Assembly (NCBI GenBank): GCA_023266435.1
Contig: JAHFQF010000038.1
Coordinates: forward strand, 1-14,827
DNA length: 14,827 nucleotides
Origin: Legionellales bacterium
GTDB taxonomy: Bacteria; Pseudomonadota; Gammaproteobacteria; Berkiellales; Berkiellaceae
Direction of reading: 5' to 3'
Program-made: the position numbers and the translations under genes
Shown here: positions 1 to 6,440 of the stretch, piece after piece
How the letters are laid out: every line of letters begins with the position of its first letter
Position numbering within the stretch: position 1 is the stretch's first letter
Notes under the pieces: model-generated
Databases searched by the model: none
Seen by the model: only the letters and a program-made list of their open reading frames with translations
Told to the model about the DNA's origin: nothing

Positions 1-226
1 CTTGTGCCAAGTTTTTTAATGTTTCTGGCGACAGACAATAAGGAAAAATCTTATGCTGTAGAATAGCGAGAGCCATTTGTCCGGATCCATGTTTGAGCAC
101 TGTGTGGCAAATTTTTTCAGCTCTAACGGGATCGGCTATCAATATCTGATGTATTTGTCTTTTGGCTGACTCGTAGTCATGCCGACGCAAATTCTCTTCA
201 AAAAGTTCTATACTAAATTTCAGCAT
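1..226 (-). CDS. Unrecognised helical protein, 5' part only (runs off the window)
   Basis: An open frame starts at an ATG (224-226) on the minus strand and stays open for 75 codons to the window edge, so only the N-terminus is visible. The protein begins MLKFSIELFEENLRR and continues with amphipathic, charged stretches rich in Leu, Ile, Lys and His (for example YESAKRQIHQILIADP). This suggests a helical, possibly TPR- or HEAT-like repeat fold. There is no signal peptide or membrane segment. It begins 17 nt after the stop of the VgrG-like gene on the same strand, so the two are probably co-transcribed; the ribosome binding site is weak (TAAAG). Genes directly behind a vgrG often encode effectors, adaptors or immunity proteins, but nothing in these residues identifies one. 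I do not recognise the family. Confidence refers to it being a real gene, not to a function. Confidence 0.6.
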   Translation of the reverse strand, partial: MLKFSIELFEENLRRHDYESAKRQIHQILIADPVRAEKICHTVLKHGSGQMALAILQHKIFPYCLSPETLKNLAQ

Positions 227-243
227 GCTTTAATCGATTTATG

Positions 244-2079
244 TTATTGATAAAAAACAAACGCATCAATCAGTGTGGCATTCTCATCATAACGGGATTT
301 TTCTGAATTTGTAAAGGCCGCGTTGCGTTCGTTTTTATTACAGTATTGGGGTTTTTTTGATATTTTATTAGACTGATGAAAGCAAATTTTACCTGCAAGT
401 GTTAATAAACCAGAGGAAAAATCTAATGCCAAGCTTGAGAGGTTGATTTCATTGGCAGAGAGCGATATTGTAGCAGAAGGGGTTTTCAGCATAATAGTCT
501 GTTTTGCTTCAATTAATGTAATTGAATTGCTTTTTATTCGTAAGCTACCCTTACTCAAGAGGTGCCAGGTGTCTTGTTTTCCTCGATGCTGCTGCACTTG
601 AGCATTAAAGTCTGTACATGATAGAGATTGATGAGGCACGCTTTGATAAAAAATATCGGTTGTTATATTCAATTTGCTGTGTGATTGATTATTATAATAA
701 CGTGTATGTAATCGTATCTCTTCACTCATCCAAGTGATTTTTTGATCTGCTTGTGTGGTCGACAATCCATTTGCTAAGCATTGATAATGATTACTCAAAA
801 AATAAATGGCCTGATTGGCGTTCTTGAGCTGACAATTCAGGTGGGGTTTGTGATCAAAAGTTAAACTTAAGCCATTTTTTTCATCACGCAAGGTTAGTGT
901 TTGTTGGCTCTCCTCAGTAATAGTTAAACCATATTGTTTGGGAAATAAGAGTTGATTCGTAACACCAGTCTCTATTGATTGAGGGCTGGGTTGATTGCTT
1001 TGATACAAACCGCCCAACAGATAGCTGCTTTGTCGATGCATTGCGCTCAGTGTTAAGACATGTTGTAATGCGGGAATCGGTGCTTGGAAAGCGCTGTCTG
1101 TCTGAGAAAAAGGAGTCATTGTGTCAATTGGACTCTGTTTTCTAATACTATCGTTGGCTGACGACTCGTCTAGTAAAAACCGAACCGCTTGCTTTCCTTG
1201 AGGATCTAACGTGGGATTGGATATACCCTCTGTGATGGCCTCGATCAACTCAGGGTGAGGCGTGTAAGTCTTGGCTGGCGAAAGGATTGTAAGAGGCGAA
1301 AGACACAGTGTTTGTGAGATCTCTCCAGCAGTTTTGTTTTCCCATGTGATCTCCATGTGAATTGCCTGTATGGTACTTGTGAAACACAAGGTCTGATATT
1401 GGCAATCCACTTGCGCGCCAAGCGCTATAGGGATAAAAGGTGTGTGCAATAAGAGGCTAGGATGAGGCGACTTTTTAGACCAAATACATTGCTTCAGTGT
1501 GCTGGCGATTTTTTGCTCGGCATTGGAAAAACAGTGCTCTTGTGCATTGTGAGTCAATTGGTAGGCTGCGGTTTCTTTTTCGCTTTTTCCCATCAGTTGC
1601 ACGACGTGATGATCCAGTTGGCACGCCCAATGTGTCTGCGCTAAATCACAGAGCCAATTCAAGAAGTCCAGATTAGACTCTGTTTGATATTTAAAACACA
1701 AAGGAATTTTTTTCAACAGAGCGGAGGATGCTTCCTTGTGTTGTAGTGTAATGGAAAGTGGAGTCAGCATGTTTTGCAAAAGTTGCAAGGGAGCCATCTG
1801 ATAAAAAGGTTGAGTGCCCCGTTCATAAGTCAAATGATGCACTGGATGAACGGCATGAATGATTTGATGGGTTCCATCATACATGGTTGACTCTATGAGC
1901 CAGTGATTATCTATACTGTGCGGGGGGGCTATTTTTACTTCAATCAGATTGCCGGGCTCAACAGGAATGTAAGTGTGCGACTCCAATTGTAGCAAGGCGA
2001 CAGGAGGTTGGTTAAGTATATATTGTAGCAGACAAGACCGCGTGGGCAGTTTCTTTCCTTGATAAAAAACCATGGTCAT
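244..2079 (-). CDS. Divergent VgrG-like type VI secretion spike protein
   Basis: A 611-residue protein, the usual length of a VgrG without effector extension. VgrG trimers form the spike of type VI secretion systems and of phage-like tails and are expelled into target cells. Three regions support the call. Residues about 85-260 resemble the gp27-like part, including a match to the 'QY.ES...F...L' signature around 130-145 (YQTESNLDFLNWL). Residues about 275-370 resemble the gp5 OB-fold region: DPQGKQAVRFLLDE lines up with the family's D-x-x-G-[RK]-x-x-V-x-F-x-W-D, and LLGGLYQSNQPSP with I-x-G-x-[LV]-Y-N-x-x-x-x-P. Residues about 500-560 (LRIKSNSITLIEAKQTIML and following) have the alternating hydrophobic pattern of the gp5 beta-helix. 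The last 50 residues are polar with no recognisable effector domain. The start ATG overlaps the trmL stop (ATGA), so translation is probably coupled; there is no clear ribosome binding site. No tss genes are visible here. Strongly diverged, but the architecture is convincing. Confidence 0.75.
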   Translation of the reverse strand: MTMVFYQGKKLPTRSCLLQYILNQPPVALLQLESHTYIPVEPGNLIEVKIAPPHSIDNHWLIESTMYDGTHQIIHAVHPVHHLTYERGTQPFYQMAPLQLLQNMLTPLSITLQHKEASSALLKKIPLCFKYQTESNLDFLNWLCDLAQTHWACQLDHHVVQLMGKSEKETAAYQLTHNAQEHCFSNAEQKIASTLKQCIWSKKSPHPSLLLHTPFIPIALGAQVDCQYQTLCFTSTIQAIHMEITWENKTAGEISQTLCLSPLTILSPAKTYTPHPELIEAITEGISNPTLDPQGKQAVRFLLDESSANDSIRKQSPIDTMTPFSQTDSAFQAPIPALQHVLTLSAMHRQSSYLLGGLYQSNQPSPQSIETGVTNQLLFPKQYGLTITEESQQTLTLRDEKNGLSLTFDHKPHLNCQLKNANQAIYFLSNHYQCLANGLSTTQADQKITWMSEEIRLHTRYYNNQSHSKLNITTDIFYQSVPHQSLSCTDFNAQVQQHRGKQDTWHLLSKGSLRIKSNSITLIEAKQTIMLKTPSATISLSANEINLSSLALDFSSGLLTLAGKICFHQSNKISKKPQYCNKNERNAAFTNSEKSRYDENATLIDAFVFYQ

Positions 2080-2540
2080 AATAGTGAAGGAAAATCTTGT
2101 TGGCGTAAAGCTTCGTAGACCACTACACTGACACAGTTAGACAGATTTAAGCTACGACTAGTGGCTTGCTGGGGAATGCGCAAACGCTGAGTCGCAGGGA
2201 TTTTTTCTAAGACATCCACGGGTAGTCCACGAGTTTCTGGGCCGAATAACAGAAAATCATCAGGTTGATAGGCAATGGTGTGATAGCCTGTGCTGCCTTT
2301 TGTGGTCATTGCATATAAACGTTGAGGGGTTGCTTGATCCAACAGGGCATTCAGAGAATCATATAAAGACACAGAGGCCCACTCATGATAATCTAAACCA
2401 GCGCGTCGTAAGCTTTTTTCCTCTAAATCAAAACCCAACGGTTTAATCAAATGCAATTTACAGCCAGTATTGGCACATAGGCGGATAATATTCCCCGTAT
2501 TAGGCGGAATTTCGGGTTGATATAAAACAATATGAAACAC
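2076..2540 (-). CDS. trmL: tRNA (cytidine/uridine(34)-2'-O)-methyltransferase TrmL
   Basis: TrmL is a cytosolic SPOUT-class (trefoil-knot) enzyme that uses SAM to methylate the 2'-OH of the wobble nucleotide (position 34) of certain leucine tRNAs. The sequence follows the family closely: IVLYQPEIPPNTGNIIRLC near the N-terminus, then RRAGLDYHEW, LLFGPETRGLP in the middle (SAM site) and the C-terminal knot RIPQQATSRSLNLSNCVSV. I place the start at a GTG (2538-2540). It gives MFHIVLYQPEIPP, matching the start of known TrmL proteins, and has AGAAG about 8 nt upstream. Another GTG at 2547-2549, in the same frame, would add three residues but directly abuts that AGAAG. Length 154 residues against about 157 in E. 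coli. Its stop overlaps the ATG of the VgrG-like gene by 4 nt. It lies 102 nt after the L,D-transpeptidase gene, with a terminator hairpin between them. Confidence 0.96.
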   Translation of the reverse strand: MFHIVLYQPEIPPNTGNIIRLCANTGCKLHLIKPLGFDLEEKSLRRAGLDYHEWASVSLYDSLNALLDQATPQRLYAMTTKGSTGYHTIAYQPDDFLLFGPETRGLPVDVLEKIPATQRLRIPQQATSRSLNLSNCVSVVVYEALRQQDFPSLL

Positions 2541-2546
2541 GTTAAT

Positions 2547-2556
2547 CACTTCTTTT
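2547..2556 (-). promoter_or_regulatory. Ribosome binding site deciding the trmL start
   Basis: On the minus strand AAAAGAAG lies about 8 nt before the GTG at 2540 and directly against the alternative GTG at 2549. Normal spacing therefore favours the inner GTG, which also agrees with the usual TrmL N-terminus. Confidence 0.55.
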
Positions 2557-2606
2557 AGTTTTTGTTACCCCCTGGTTTGCCACCTCAACTGGGGTTTCTC
2601 TTGTTT

Positions 2607-2623
2607 AAAAACCCTGAACAGGG
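2607..2623 (-). terminator. Intrinsic terminator after the L,D-transpeptidase gene
   Basis: Read on the minus strand, CCCTG-TT-CAGGG is followed directly by TTTTT. It begins about 20 nt after the L,D-transpeptidase stop codon, in the right orientation. The stem is short (5 bp, or 4 bp with a GTTC loop), so termination may be partial and trmL-vgrG could receive read-through. I see no clear separate promoter for trmL in the remaining ~60 nt. Confidence 0.6.
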
Positions 2624-2642
2624 ATTTATTATCCCCATTATG

Positions 2643-3557
2643 TTAGCAGAAAGAGCAGCTCTGTCCAGTGCCGTAGTTACCAATTGCTGTAGGAATCCCA
2701 TTGGCTTGATTGGCGATTTTTTCTGCCTGATCCCAATTGATTTCGAAAGGTGCAGAGGCCATCATTTGTAAAATGGCGCTGGCAATGATACTCAGCTGGC
2801 TGTTTTCTGTATGCTCAGTTAATGGATGGTCTGATTCGAGTAAAATTTGATCAGCCTTAAGTCCTATTTTATAGGGTTGATGTATTATGTTTACAGGTGT
2901 TTTGGGTGTCACTAACCGAAACAGCTCTTCCACATTAGCGTCCCACATGCGAATACACCCATGGCTTGCGCGCTCACCAATACTATTGGGATTACGGGTG
3001 CCATGAATCAAGTAGCCTGGTAAATTTAAACGTATGGCATATTCTCCCAAGGGATTTGTCGGCCCTGGAGGCACAACGGTTGGCAAAATTTTTCCTTCAG
3101 CAGCAGCTTTTGCACGGATGGATTCAGGCACATGCCAGCTAGGCCCAGCCACTTTATCCGTGATGAAAGTATTGGCTACTGGCGTGGCCCAACCTTCTTG
3201 ACCAATACCAATAGGATAAGTGCTCACCAGCGCAGTGTTAGGATGGTAATAATATAAGCGTAATTCACTGATATTAATCACAATACCCTTTCTGTTGCCG
3301 TCTGGTAACACGTATTCAGTCGGGATCGTGACCGTGTCATCCCGGGAGAGACGTTTCTTTTTTAAGCCTGGATTGGCTTTTTGCATGTCTGCTAAGCTCA
3401 CGTCATATTTTTTTCCAATATCAAACAGACTATCCCCACCTTGCGCTTGGATTGTGAGGATCTGGCCTATCACATTTCCAGCTGTAGGCAGAGGATAGGT
3501 TGCTGCAAAGCATCCAAAAGGTAAACAACAAAAAAACACTAACCAATGAATACGCAT
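2643..3557 (-). CDS. Secreted L,D-transpeptidase with LysM domain (ErfK/YbiS/YcfS type)
   Basis: L,D-transpeptidases of the YkuD fold act in the periplasm, forming 3-3 cross-links in peptidoglycan or attaching proteins to it. The 304-residue product has a signal peptide (residues 1-19, hydrophobic core LVFFCCLPF, cleavage near FAA-T), a LysM peptidoglycan-binding domain at about 31-78 (GDSLFDIGKKYDVSLADMQ and the following asparagine/proline segment) and a YkuD domain at about 92-226. The catalytic motif S-H-G-C-I-R-M is present at 198-204 (nucleophile Cys201), with the upstream His in YLIHGT at 185. Beyond the catalytic domain is an 80-residue extension ending in C-S-F-C, so Cys301 and Cys304 are at the extreme C-terminus. 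The start ATG (3555-3557) has only a weak ribosome binding site. The gene is divergent from the pilus operon and sits where mshH would lie in Vibrio. Family call is secure; which substrate it serves (lipoprotein anchoring or 3-3 cross-links) is not. Confidence 0.93.
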   Translation of the reverse strand: MRIHWLVFFCCLPFGCFAATYPLPTAGNVIGQILTIQAQGGDSLFDIGKKYDVSLADMQKANPGLKKKRLSRDDTVTIPTEYVLPDGNRKGIVINISELRLYYYHPNTALVSTYPIGIGQEGWATPVANTFITDKVAGPSWHVPESIRAKAAAEGKILPTVVPPGPTNPLGEYAIRLNLPGYLIHGTRNPNSIGERASHGCIRMWDANVEELFRLVTPKTPVNIIHQPYKIGLKADQILLESDHPLTEHTENSQLSIIASAILQMMASAPFEINWDQAEKIANQANGIPTAIGNYGTGQSCSFC

Positions 3558-3740
3558 AATCTGCTCGCTAAAATGTCAATAAACTTACTTTTTGTCTCAA
3601 CCATGTTTTGATATCGACCATCTGGTTTGGATCATGAGACATTTTTTTGACAAGGTGCGGAGATAGGTCAAATTAAGTGAAGGTGTGCACAGCGAGGTGC
3701 TGCAAGACAAAACAGAGCAGGATGTTGCACATAAGCGTGC

Positions 3741-3767
3741 TTGCTCTCTGCACACACCGACTATACT
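3741..3767 (+). promoter_or_regulatory. Candidate sigma70 promoter of the msh operon
   Basis: TATACT at 3762-3767 is a five-of-six match to the -10 consensus TATAAT. Upstream is TTGCTC (3741-3746), but the spacer would be only 15 nt, shorter than the preferred 16-18, so the -35 is poor and an activator may be needed. Transcription would start near 3774, leaving a leader of roughly 45-50 nt before mshI. Confidence 0.4.
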
Positions 3768-3781
3768 GAGAAATGGGTGTG
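3753..3781. repeat. CACACC / GGTGTG dyad flanking the -10 element
   Basis: CACACC (3753-3758) and GGTGTG (3776-3781) are perfect inverted 6-mers on either side of TATACT. A further GGTGTG copy at 3682-3687 starts a longer imperfect inverted repeat with 3744-3758 (GGTGTG-CA-CAG-C-GAG against CTC-T-CTG-CA-CACACC). The placement over a promoter resembles an operator, but 6 bp can arise by chance. Confidence 0.35.
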
Positions 3782-3794
3782 GCTACATGAATTT

Positions 3795-3809
3795 TGCTGT
3801 ATTGCAGCA
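3795..3809 (+). other. Small hairpin in the mshI leader
   Basis: TGCTG-TATTG-CAGCA forms a perfect 5-bp stem with a 5-nt loop, ending 5 nt before the GGGGAG ribosome binding site of mshI. It could modulate ribosome access. There is no T-tract, so it is not a terminator. Confidence 0.35.
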
Positions 3810-3821
3810 TAAGTGGGGAGC

Positions 3822-4784
3822 ATGGCATATAAAAAACAAAAACTATCAACCCCTGAGAAATTAGGTATCTCAATTGGTGGCGGCTATTTATCATTAGCCT
3901 GGATAGAGTCTGGTCAGGCTATGGCTGGACCTATTTTGAAAGGCTGCTTTCAGGCACCGTGTGTCCAGATTACTGATGGCGTAAAAATTTTAACAGAGTG
4001 GGTCGAGACCAATCATTTAAAAAATATTGATACTGTATTTGTGCTAGAGCCCACGAAATACAATTTGTATTTATTAGAAGAGCCGGAAGTGGAAGAAAAA
4101 GAATTAAATTCCGCTTTACGCTGGCGTGTAAAAGATTATCTGGATTATGAAATAGATAGCGCCGTGGTTGATTATATTCCATTACCTGGAAAACGGACTG
4201 GCGAAGGAAAGAAGATGGGGTATGCGATTGCAGTAAACCAGAAAAATGTGGATGAAGGCGTCCAACTCATAGAGGCATCTGGGTTACAAGTCTTGGCAAT
4301 CGATATTGCAGAAACTGCATTGCGCAATGTGGGGCAATGCATTAAAGAGCATGAAGAAGGCATTGTATATTTACATATCGCTCCTAAAAGTAGCCAGCTG
4401 ATTTTGATCAAAAAAGGCATTATTTATTTAATGCGCAAAGTAGATATTAATGCTCAATTTTTATTTGATAATAAAGAAGGTGATGCACAAAAAGAGGAAA
4501 TCTATAAAGAGCGCTTTGTGAATGATTTGGTATTAGAGGTGCAGCGTTCAATTGATTATTGCTCTAGCACATTACGACAAAATCCTGCAAAAAAATTAGT
4601 AATAGGTCCGTTACCAAAAAATATCGAAGATTTGATCGCTAAAATACAAGAAAACCTTGGGATGCCAGTTCAAGCTGCTGATTTTAAAGAATTTCTGCAA
4701 TGTCACAAACCCGTGTCGCCATTGGATCAAAATCGTTGTGTGTATGCAATTGGTGGGGCGTTGCGACGGGAGGTTGTAACGTGA
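3822..4784 (+). CDS. mshI: MSHA pilus biogenesis protein MshI (PilM-like)
   Basis: First gene of the pilus operon; 320 residues. MshI corresponds to PilM, the cytoplasmic actin-like (FtsA-fold) protein that docks onto the PilN N-terminus and links the alignment complex to the motor. The N-terminus LGISIGGGYLSLAWIESG (14-31) is the first beta-hairpin of the actin-like fold. Further signs are the family's ALRWRVKDYLDYEID (98-112), the DIAETALRNV segment (161-170) where PilM-like proteins have an A-L-x-R/N element, LVLEVQRSIDYCSS (236-249) and a C-terminal YAIGGALRR. I chose ATG at 3822; a GTG at 3813 in the same frame would add MGS but has no binding site. The nearest Shine-Dalgarno, GGGGAG (3815-3820), is unusually close (1 nt) to the ATG. 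Its stop overlaps the next gene by 4 nt (GTGA), as expected for partners made in equal amounts. Confidence 0.88.
   Translation: MAYKKQKLSTPEKLGISIGGGYLSLAWIESGQAMAGPILKGCFQAPCVQITDGVKILTEWVETNHLKNIDTVFVLEPTKYNLYLLEEPEVEEKELNSALRWRVKDYLDYEIDSAVVDYIPLPGKRTGEGKKMGYAIAVNQKNVDEGVQLIEASGLQVLAIDIAETALRNVGQCIKEHEEGIVYLHIAPKSSQLILIKKGIIYLMRKVDINAQFLFDNKEGDAQKEEIYKERFVNDLVLEVQRSIDYCSSTLRQNPAKKLVIGPLPKNIEDLIAKIQENLGMPVQAADFKEFLQCHKPVSPLDQNRCVYAIGGALRREVVT
4768..4773 (+). promoter_or_regulatory. Ribosome binding site deciding the mshI2 start
   Basis: GGGAGG lies 7 nt before the GTG at 4781, inside the end of mshI. It sets the start of the PilN-like protein there rather than at an in-frame ATG at 4700, which would add 27 cysteine/tryptophan-rich residues unlike the family. 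Confidence 0.8.
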
Positions 4785-5392
4785 GCGAATTAGTACAGCA
4801 AATTAATTTATACCGACCAAGTGCGGTGCACGAGAGTACCGGACTGACTTTTAAAAAAATGTTGCTCTTTTGGGCGGGGGTGGTGCTGTGTTTGTTAAGC
4901 TATACTGGGTTTCTAGTATGGGAACAAAATTCAAGCAAAAAAAATTATGAAAAATTATCCCAAGAAAATGCTGTATTGAGGCAGGATTTAGAGCAAAAGA
5001 TGGTGAAGTTGACTGGACTAGAGTCAGAGCAAAATGCCAGAGAAGAAATTAATCAATTGATAGAAAAAAGAAATGAACAAGCAGCCCTTATTTCAATCTT
5101 ATTAGATCAGGGCTTAGATCAAACAGGGGGTTTCTCTCCAATTTTTAAAGCATTATCAGCGCAGCATGTTCAAGGAACCTGGTACAAAGAGATCTTCCTT
5201 CAAAATAATGGACAATATTTAACATTAAAAGGGAGCGCCGTAAAGCCTGTATTAATTCCACAGATATTTGAGTCCTTAGATAAGGCAGCACTGTTTGAAG
5301 GGAAATCATTTGATACAGTCTCCATGCAGGCAAATACGGAAAACTCTAGTATTGATTTTAGCATTAGCAGTCAAAATAAAAGAAAAGAGTGA
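4781..5392 (+). CDS. PilN-like pilus assembly protein (MshI2 position)
   Basis: A 203-residue bitopic inner-membrane protein, the PilN equivalent that Vibrio nomenclature calls MshI2. The N-terminus VSELVQQINLYRP carries the conserved I-N-L-[YL] peptide that PilN proteins insert into a groove of PilM (MshI here). A single membrane helix follows at about 27-46 (MLLFWAGVVLCLLSYTGFLV), then a coiled coil at about 52-100, then a periplasmic alpha/beta domain in which 'GTWYKEIFLQNNGQYLTLKG' has the PilN signature of a W-x-x-x-I-x-L strand. The start is GTG, supported by GGGAGG 7 nt upstream, and overlaps the mshI stop by 4 nt. It should pair with the PilO-like protein encoded next. Call by size, topology, motif and position. 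Confidence 0.87.
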   Translation: MSELVQQINLYRPSAVHESTGLTFKKMLLFWAGVVLCLLSYTGFLVWEQNSSKKNYEKLSQENAVLRQDLEQKMVKLTGLESEQNAREEINQLIEKRNEQAALISILLDQGLDQTGGFSPIFKALSAQHVQGTWYKEIFLQNNGQYLTLKGSAVKPVLIPQIFESLDKAALFEGKSFDTVSMQANTENSSIDFSISSQNKRKE

Positions 5393-5401
5393 GGCAAATG
5401 A

Positions 5402-6082
5402 GTGTTAAGTAGATTGAGTGCATTTGAGTATGCAATTAACCAAAGAAACATGCGGGAAAAGTCCCTTTTTCTGTTAACAGGCTTAGCTGCAATAGTATTT
5501 ATTTGGGAAATGACGCTGCATGCACCTTTGGTTAAGAGTGTTAAAAAATATAAAAAAGAAGCAGTGTCTACAAAAAAGCAAATCAGTGATACAAAAATAC
5601 AAGTAGAAACGGTCTTGGAAAAAATTCGCTCTGATCCGTCTAAGGCGTTGAATGAGCAACGAGATGCATTGACTGCTGAGGTAAGAACCCTGGATGTCAA
5701 GCTGAATCAATTGATGGGTAGTTTGGTTCGACCCAATGAGATGATTGGGCTTTTAAAATCATTTGTAGATGAAGACAAAACGGTGACAATTGTTTCTATG
5801 AGAAATTTAGAGCCAACGGCGTTGCAAGTTGCAAAATCTTCTACCAGTCGGGATAAAGAAGAGAAAAAACCTGTAGTCAAGGTAATGCTTTATAAGCATG
5901 GGGTTGATTTGTTACTCACAGGGAATTTTTTTGATACGTTAGATTATTTAGAAAAACTGGAACACATTGATAAGAAAATAATTTGGGATTTGGTTGAGTA
6001 TAAAGTGGACAAATACCCTTTAGCCTCTATCCATTTAACAGTGAAAACAATCAGCGATCAGCGGAGTTGGATAGGTGTATAA
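5402..6082 (+). CDS. mshJ: PilO-like pilus assembly protein MshJ
   Basis: A 226-residue bitopic inner-membrane protein equivalent to PilO. There is a short cytoplasmic N-terminus, one membrane helix at about 21-38 (SLFLLTGLAAIVFIWEMT), a long coiled coil at about 45-105 and a C-terminal periplasmic domain. That domain includes HGVDLLLTGNFFDTLDYLEKLE, the beta-strand and helix typical of the PilO/GspM ferredoxin-like fold, followed by a last strand (SIHLTVKTIS). PilO pairs with PilN across the periplasm to align motor and secretin. The start is GTG with GAGG about 7 nt upstream, 9 nt after the previous gene. Its stop overlaps the next gene by 8 nt. Assignment rests on architecture and operon position, since PilO proteins are weakly conserved. 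Confidence 0.87.
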   Translation: MLSRLSAFEYAINQRNMREKSLFLLTGLAAIVFIWEMTLHAPLVKSVKKYKKEAVSTKKQISDTKIQVETVLEKIRSDPSKALNEQRDALTAEVRTLDVKLNQLMGSLVRPNEMIGLLKSFVDEDKTVTIVSMRNLEPTALQVAKSSTSRDKEEKKPVVKVMLYKHGVDLLLTGNFFDTLDYLEKLEHIDKKIIWDLVEYKVDKYPLASIHLTVKTISDQRSWIGV

Positions 6083-6440
6083 GATCATGATCCTCATTGC
6101 CTTACTAGGGCCCATGAGTTGCTTAGCGGCAGAATTGGTAGATCCAACCAAACCCGCTTCTTATAGCAAAAACGCAGAAGGATCAGCGGAAAAAGAGGCC
6201 GCCCCAGTTGAGGTAAGCTGGATGCTGAATTCCATTTTAATTTCCCCTCAACGAAAAGTGGCTGTGATCAATGGCAAGCAAGTCGCTGAGGGGGGCATGA
6301 TTGATGATTATCAAGTGAAAAAAATTGATACTTATCAAGTTGTTTTGGCAGGTGGAACGGAAGAAAAAATATTAACACTTGGCTCGTATCGATTAGAAAA
6401 GCAATATCGTCAGTCAGAAATTGGAGCTCCAAATGAATAA
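6075..6440 (+). CDS. mshK: MSHA biogenesis protein MshK (PilP-like)
   Basis: A 121-residue periplasmic protein equivalent to PilP/GspC, which bridges the PilN-PilO complex and the secretin. A signal peptide covers about residues 1-19 (IMILIALLGPMSCLAA), followed by LVDPTKP, the D-P-T-x-P element seen at the mature start of MshK proteins. The core 'WMLNSILISPQRKVAVINGK' and following strands (VAEGGMIDDYQVKKIDTYQVVL) form the HR-like beta domain with the invariant A-x-I-N-G-K. I use GTG at 6075, which has GGAG 8 nt upstream; an ATG at 6087 lacks a binding site and would shorten the signal peptide. It overlaps mshJ by 8 nt and mshL by 8 nt, so translation of the three is probably coupled. Unlike PilP, no lipobox is convincing (the Cys in PMSC has a poor context). 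Confidence 0.88.
   Translation: MYKIMILIALLGPMSCLAAELVDPTKPASYSKNAEGSAEKEAAPVEVSWMLNSILISPQRKVAVINGKQVAEGGMIDDYQVKKIDTYQVVLAGGTEEKILTLGSYRLEKQYRQSEIGAPNE

Larger units (their letters stand above)
3558..3821. other. Divergent intergenic region upstream of the pilus operon
   Basis: About 260 bp separate the L,D-transpeptidase start (minus strand) from mshI (plus strand). No convincing small gene is seen. The plus-strand side holds a -10-like TATACT, CACACC/GGTGTG inverted repeats and a small hairpin, listed separately. The transpeptidase side is AT-rich, with TTGAGA and TTGACA hexamers on the minus strand but no well-spaced -10. Confidence 0.6.

Noticed and set aside
2568..2595. Second hairpin (ACCCC/GGGGT) upstream of trmL
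   Set aside because: Only 5 bp closing a 19-nt loop; a chance pairing is as likely as a functional element.
2562..2771. Plus-strand small frame over the trmL/L,D-transpeptidase gap
   Set aside because: It crosses a terminator hairpin and the 3' end of the transpeptidase gene, and the translation resembles no family.
3673..3894. Minus-strand small frame in the region upstream of mshI
   Set aside because: It covers the likely msh promoter and the first mshI codons; composition is Cys/His-rich without a recognisable pattern or binding site.
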